Below, piece after piece: positions 60,970-64,000 of a stretch of DNA of 64,000 nt. The number at the start of each line of letters is the position of its first letter. The stretch's first letter is position 1. A program made the position numbers and the translations under genes. The notes under the pieces were generated by a model that was not told where the DNA came from, did no database searches, and saw only the letters and a program-made list of their open reading frames with translations. This DNA is from Candidatus Margulisiibacteriota bacterium (GTDB taxonomy: Bacteria > Margulisbacteria > WOR-1 > JAKLHX01 > JBAZKV01). The stretch lies in assembly GCA_041650635.1 (NCBI GenBank), contig JBAZKV010000002.1:1-64000 (forward strand), read 5' to 3'.

Positions 60970-62063
60970 GGCTGGCATATGACCTTCTGGACCCGTTGGA
61001 ATATAGCGGATCGGCTCTGATCCTTGCTCTGACAGGCTGCTATCCAAAAGTTCATCAGTCAGTGTTCGTTCAGGGAAGGAAGAACAGAAAAAAGATAGAG
61101 ACCCTTCCGGGCGCCTTATTTGAACCGGACAGAGAGGCAAAAAGCGATTTCCCCTGGCTGAGAAAAGAGGCCGGACTTGCCTTCAAACTGGCGGAAGAAC
61201 GGACAGACATACTGCTCTGTCCCGGGCCCCGTCTTACCTTGAGACAACCGTGCAAGACCGCGGTCCTTATACCTGACCTCGACCACATGATCTTTCCGGA
61301 GCACGGAATAAGAGGCTTAGAGAACCGCATCAGATGGTCCATCCAGAAGACCGCCGTAAAAAAATCCAACCGGATCCTCACCTATTCTTCTTTTTGCGCT
61401 AACCACATCTCAAGGCTCCTTGGAGTTGCTCCCTCAAGGATAGCCAAGATACCTGCCGCTGCGGACGGCAAAATGGCCCCTGTTTATGACAGGGACCTGA
61501 TCGAAAGAACAAAAAAAGAGAACGGGATCAGCGGAGCGTACCTTATCTTTGCGGGCGGGTCGTCAAAAAAGAAGAATTTGAACGACCTGGCAGAAATACT
61601 GAAGCTTTTTCCCGATCTGCCTCGTCTGGTCGTTTCGGCAGAAGTGGACGAAGAACTAAAACGCCTGCTTGCCGGCGCCAGGCTTATCTTTACCGGCTTT
61701 AAGAACAGGACAGAGTTGGCCGCCCTGTATTCAGGCGCGATCGCCTATGTGACGGCTTCCAGTTATGAAGGCTTTCCCTGGGGGGCTTTTGAAGCAATGT
61801 GCTGCGGAACTCCTTCGGTCGCGTATGACAATTCCTCTTTCGGGGAAATACTGGGAGGCTCCTGCCTTCTGGCCGAGAATTCATCAAAGTCCTCGCTGGC
61901 AGCGGCAATAAAAAAGATCTGCAGGGACGGGCAACTAAGGCTAAAACTGCAGGCGCTTTCGCTGGAAAGGGCCAGGGCTTTTTCGCCCGAACAAGCCGCC
62001 AAAGAGGCGATGGAGGTGTTTTCTTCCATCCATAAGGAAAGTTATTTTCCGGATGAAAAATAA
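60966..62063 (+). CDS. Glycosyltransferase, GT4-like (first)
   Basis: A 365-aa GT-B enzyme. The N-terminal domain has RLAYDLLDPLEYSGSALILA. The linker region carries ILTYSSFCANHISRLLGV, and the C-terminal donor-binding domain has YLIFAGGSSKKKNLNDLAEIL, YVTASSYEGFPWGAFEAMCCGTPSVAY and a likely donor Glu. Probably uses a nucleotide sugar to extend a cell-surface glycan. Its start overlaps the previous stop (ATGA), and the next gene overlaps it by 11 nt. Confidence 0.88.
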   Translation: MRLAYDLLDPLEYSGSALILALTGCYPKVHQSVFVQGRKNRKKIETLPGALFEPDREAKSDFPWLRKEAGLAFKLAEERTDILLCPGPRLTLRQPCKTAVLIPDLDHMIFPEHGIRGLENRIRWSIQKTAVKKSNRILTYSSFCANHISRLLGVAPSRIAKIPAAADGKMAPVYDRDLIERTKKENGISGAYLIFAGGSSKKKNLNDLAEILKLFPDLPRLVVSAEVDEELKRLLAGARLIFTGFKNRTELAALYSGAIAYVTASSYEGFPWGAFEAMCCGTPSVAYDNSSFGEILGGSCLLAENSSKSSLAAAIKKICRDGQLRLKLQALSLERARAFSPEQAAKEAMEVFSSIHKESYFPDEK

Positions 62064-63144
62064 GACGAACATAAAAGCTCTGATAGAAGGGTCTTCTCTG
62101 CTGGAAAAAAGCTCTGAAGCCGGGCAGTATACTAAAAATCTGATCGAGGGTCTGGGCTTTCTTGAAAAAAAAGATCTTTTCTATGTCCGCTATCCGCTAT
62201 CCTGCCTCTTCAGGAAAAGCCTGCTCAAGCTGAAACAGCATAACATTAAGCCCAAAAGAACATTTTTGCCGGGGGGCCTTGATCTCTATCACGACGCCTC
62301 GATGTCCTTTGCCATGAACAGCACTAAACCAATAAAGCGCATCTCCACCCTGAGAGGCTTGACGGTTCTATCCTCGGAAGGCCTGACAGATGAACATTTA
62401 AGAAGCATAAAGCGCGCACATCTAATGGCGTTGCTCCCACTTCAAGACGCTGTAATAGTAAGTTCAGAAAGAGACAGGCAGATCCTCCAGCAGGAATTCA
62501 ACGAGCCCCATTCAAAGATAAGGCTGATCGAACAGGGGATCGAGCCTTATTTTGCTCCGGCTAATTCCTACGAGATCTCGCTCATCAAGGCCAGGTATTC
62601 TATCGCCGGAAGATACATCCTGTTTTGCGGCGACCTTGACGAAAAGAACAACATAAAGAGGCTGCTGGAAGCCTACAGCGCTCTAAAATATGAGTCCCCT
62701 CCCCTGCTGGTCCTTGCGGGAGAGACGGGCTATCTTATGGAAAGCCTTTCACGGTCGCTATCATTGCTGGGGATCGAAAGAACGGTAAAACAGCTTAAAC
62801 AGGTCAAAAGAAAAGAACTGCCGGCGCTGCTTTCCGGAGCCGACTTTCTTGTCTGCCCGGCCGTTGATGCCGGTTTTGCCCTGCCTGTGCTGGAGGCCCT
62901 TTCCTGCGGCTGCCCGGTCGTTGCATCACGGGACACTGCCGCAGAAGAAACGGCGCTGGACTGCTGTGTGTCTGTGCCGGCAAACGACCCTGAAAAGCTT
63001 GCAGATGCCATCCGGGCCCTTATGTCGGATGAAAAATTGAGGACCTCTCTTTCCCAAAAAGGGCTTTTGCGCGCAAAAGAGTTCTCTGTCACAAAAATGG
63101 CGTCAAAAACCTTACAATTGTACAGGGAGGTCTTAGAAAGGTGA
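62053..63144 (+). CDS. Glycosyltransferase, GT4-like (second)
   Basis: A 363-aa GT-B enzyme. KISTLRGLTV-type segments (KRISTLRGLTVLSSEG) and SSERDRQILQQEFNEPHSKIRLIEQGI mark the acceptor domain. The C-terminal donor domain has YILFCGDLDEKNNIKRLLEAY, LVLAGETGYL and FALPVLEALSCGCPVVASRD. It resembles the first transferase in layout but is not a near duplicate. Its stop overlaps the GTG of the third transferase. Confidence 0.88.
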   Translation: MKNKTNIKALIEGSSLLEKSSEAGQYTKNLIEGLGFLEKKDLFYVRYPLSCLFRKSLLKLKQHNIKPKRTFLPGGLDLYHDASMSFAMNSTKPIKRISTLRGLTVLSSEGLTDEHLRSIKRAHLMALLPLQDAVIVSSERDRQILQQEFNEPHSKIRLIEQGIEPYFAPANSYEISLIKARYSIAGRYILFCGDLDEKNNIKRLLEAYSALKYESPPLLVLAGETGYLMESLSRSLSLLGIERTVKQLKQVKRKELPALLSGADFLVCPAVDAGFALPVLEALSCGCPVVASRDTAAEETALDCCVSVPANDPEKLADAIRALMSDEKLRTSLSQKGLLRAKEFSVTKMASKTLQLYREVLER

Positions 63145-64000
63145 AACTGCTGATACTTGCCAGGATGACATCGGCTTTTTCCGGCAACACCGTTAATGTA
63201 AAACCAATAGGCGGCAGCGAATCCGCCCTTTTTTATCTCTGCAGGGAACTGGCGGCGCTTGGGCACGAAATAGAGATCTTTAACAACTGCGGCAAAGAAG
63301 CAGGCATTTACGAAGGGGTAAGATACGAACAGTTCACCACGCTTGCGGACCTTGTTAGACGCTCAAAAGAGAAGGAATACGATATCTTCATTTCCTTCCG
63401 CGATCTTCCGGCCTTCCTTTTCCCTATAAAAGCAAAAAAGAGGATCTGGTGGGGACATGATGATTTTTCCAATGTCTGGAATTACAGCGACCTTCGCGCT
63501 CCTTTGGGAAAAGCCTTCCTTAAGTTGGCCGGTTTTTTGACGGACCGCTTCTGCGACAGGCTGTTCGTTGTAAGCAAGTGGCTGGAACAGCTCTGCACGG
63601 ACCTTCTGGGACTTGACGACAGCAAGATCTATGTCACAAAGAACGGGGTATATTTGCCATACTTTAACAACCCCGAACCTGAAGGTTCGGCTCCAATTAT
63701 TCCCGGAGCCGACTCTTTAGAGTCGGGACGGGATCCAAACCGTTTAGTCTACACCTCCGTCCCCGCAAGGGGGCTCGATATCCTTCTTGACATTTTTCCG
63801 AGGATAAGGAAAAGCGTTCCCGAAGCCACCCTGCATGTCTACTGCGGCTGGGACCTTGGAATGCTAAAAGAAGAGGATAAGAAACTGGCTCAGACACTGT
63901 ATGACAGGACAAACCAGCCGGGAGTCGTTAGGGAAGGAACAAAGAAGCACTCGGACCTTGCAAAGGACCTGCTCAAGTCATCATTGATGTTATACCCCAG
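63141..64000 (+). CDS. Glycosyltransferase (third, 3' end beyond window) carrying an in-frame palindromic element
   Basis: It starts at GTG 63141 (GTGA overlap) and is open to the window end. The N-terminal domain reads KLLILARMTSAFSGN, GGSESALFYLCRELAALGHEIEIF and WWGHDDFSNVW, followed by VVSKWLEQ, typical of GT-B enzymes. After NGVYLPYFNN, about 19 residues ([19 protein letters not shown]) are encoded by copy C of the double-hairpin element. The normal fold then resumes with RLVYTSVPARGLDILLDIF. The insert sits in the linker between the two Rossmann domains, where it might be tolerated. Confidence 0.88.
   Translation, partial: MKLLILARMTSAFSGNTVNVKPIGGSESALFYLCRELAALGHEIEIFNNCGKEAGIYEGVRYEQFTTLADLVRRSKEKEYDIFISFRDLPAFLFPIKAKKRIWWGHDDFSNVWNYSDLRAPLGKAFLKLAGFLTDRFCDRLFVVSKWLEQLCTDLLGLDDSKIYVTKNGVYLPYFNNPEPEGSAPIIPGADSLESGRDPNRLVYTSVPARGLDILLDIFPRIRKSVPEATLHVYCGWDLGMLKEEDKKLAQTLYDRTNQPGVVREGTKKHSDLAKDLLKSSLMLYP
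63672..63728 (-). repeat. Double-hairpin palindromic element, copy C (inside a glycosyltransferase)
   Basis: On the plus strand: CCGAACC-TGAA-GGTTCGG with CTCC after it, a 10-nt spacer, then GGAG followed by CCGACTC-TTTA-GAGTCGG. It equals copies A and B in unit order when read on the minus strand. The central bases of each stem differ but stay paired. Confidence 0.85.

Noticed and set aside
1..64000. tRNA, rRNA, riboswitch or prophage genes
   Set aside because: I looked for cloverleaf-like segments, conserved rRNA stretches, long structured leaders and phage genes; none was convincing. Almost all DNA is coding, and no gap exceeds about 200 bp.

Overview
The window looks like chromosomal DNA from an uncultured Gram-negative-type bacterium of the Cyanobacteria-sister lineages. 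Candidatus Saganbacteria / WOR-1 (Margulisbacteria) is my best guess. This rests on inference from gene content: an outer-membrane toolkit (LptB, LptF/G, LptD, a long LptC, Lnt, MsbA-like exporter, two LpxB-like proteins), a DUF3084 protein beside a RuvC-like nuclease, the LpxB-related family typical of cyanobacteria, SLH domains on an outer-membrane barrel, a DAP-type MurE and a short EF-Ts. Genes are tightly packed, mostly in ATGA/GTGA-coupled operons. The standard code fits. I see no tRNA, rRNA, CRISPR array or prophage.

Layout. 1-8035 (-): a giant secreted protein, cut by the window edge, with 14 kelch blades, an Ig-like domain and long FN3-type arrays. 8135-12179 (-): purM-hisS-aspS. 12239-16463 (+): trpD-lptB-lptF/G-DUF3084-RuvX-like. 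16450-23985 (-): femX-like, a REP-associated transposase (RAYT), murE, lptD, a lipoprotein and lnt. 24181-24744 (+): trpG/pabA. 24725-30333 (-): asd, an ion channel with an odd filter, cysE, cysS, serS and a 48-aa ORF. 30413-39084 (+): a YfiM-like protein, a barrel-SLH protein, L31-prfA-prmC and sbcDC. 39076-41017 (-): pgm-pyrR. 41047-41448 (+): tadA. 41445-49014 (-): a TPR protein-lptC-trxB, rpsB-tsf-polA and an UPF0489-like protein. 49045-54562: tsaC, an unknown protein, an outer-membrane protein, purN-purH and a lipoprotein. 54645-64000 (+): thrC-DUF362-LpxB-like, then msbA-LpxB-related and three glycosyltransferases.

Three patterns not explained by the gene list stand out. First, at least a dozen genes have a -10 hexamer (usually extended, TGNTATAAT) ending only 5-9 nt before a start codon that is often fixed by homology. 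They should be transcribed as leaderless mRNAs, while rpsB, asd and purM keep leaders with Shine-Dalgarno sites. Second, a roughly 60-bp double-hairpin repeat occurs three times, each time overlapping or inside coding sequence and read through in frame (cysS tail, prmC end, a glycosyltransferase linker). It resembles Rickettsia palindromic elements in behaviour. A different perfect palindrome lies inside the RAYT gene. Third, the 2TM channel in the asd operon has lost both glycines of the K+ selectivity signature.

Functionally the window joins envelope building (peptidoglycan, LPS export, glycosyl transfer, lipoprotein acylation) with translation genes and amino-acid and purine synthesis.
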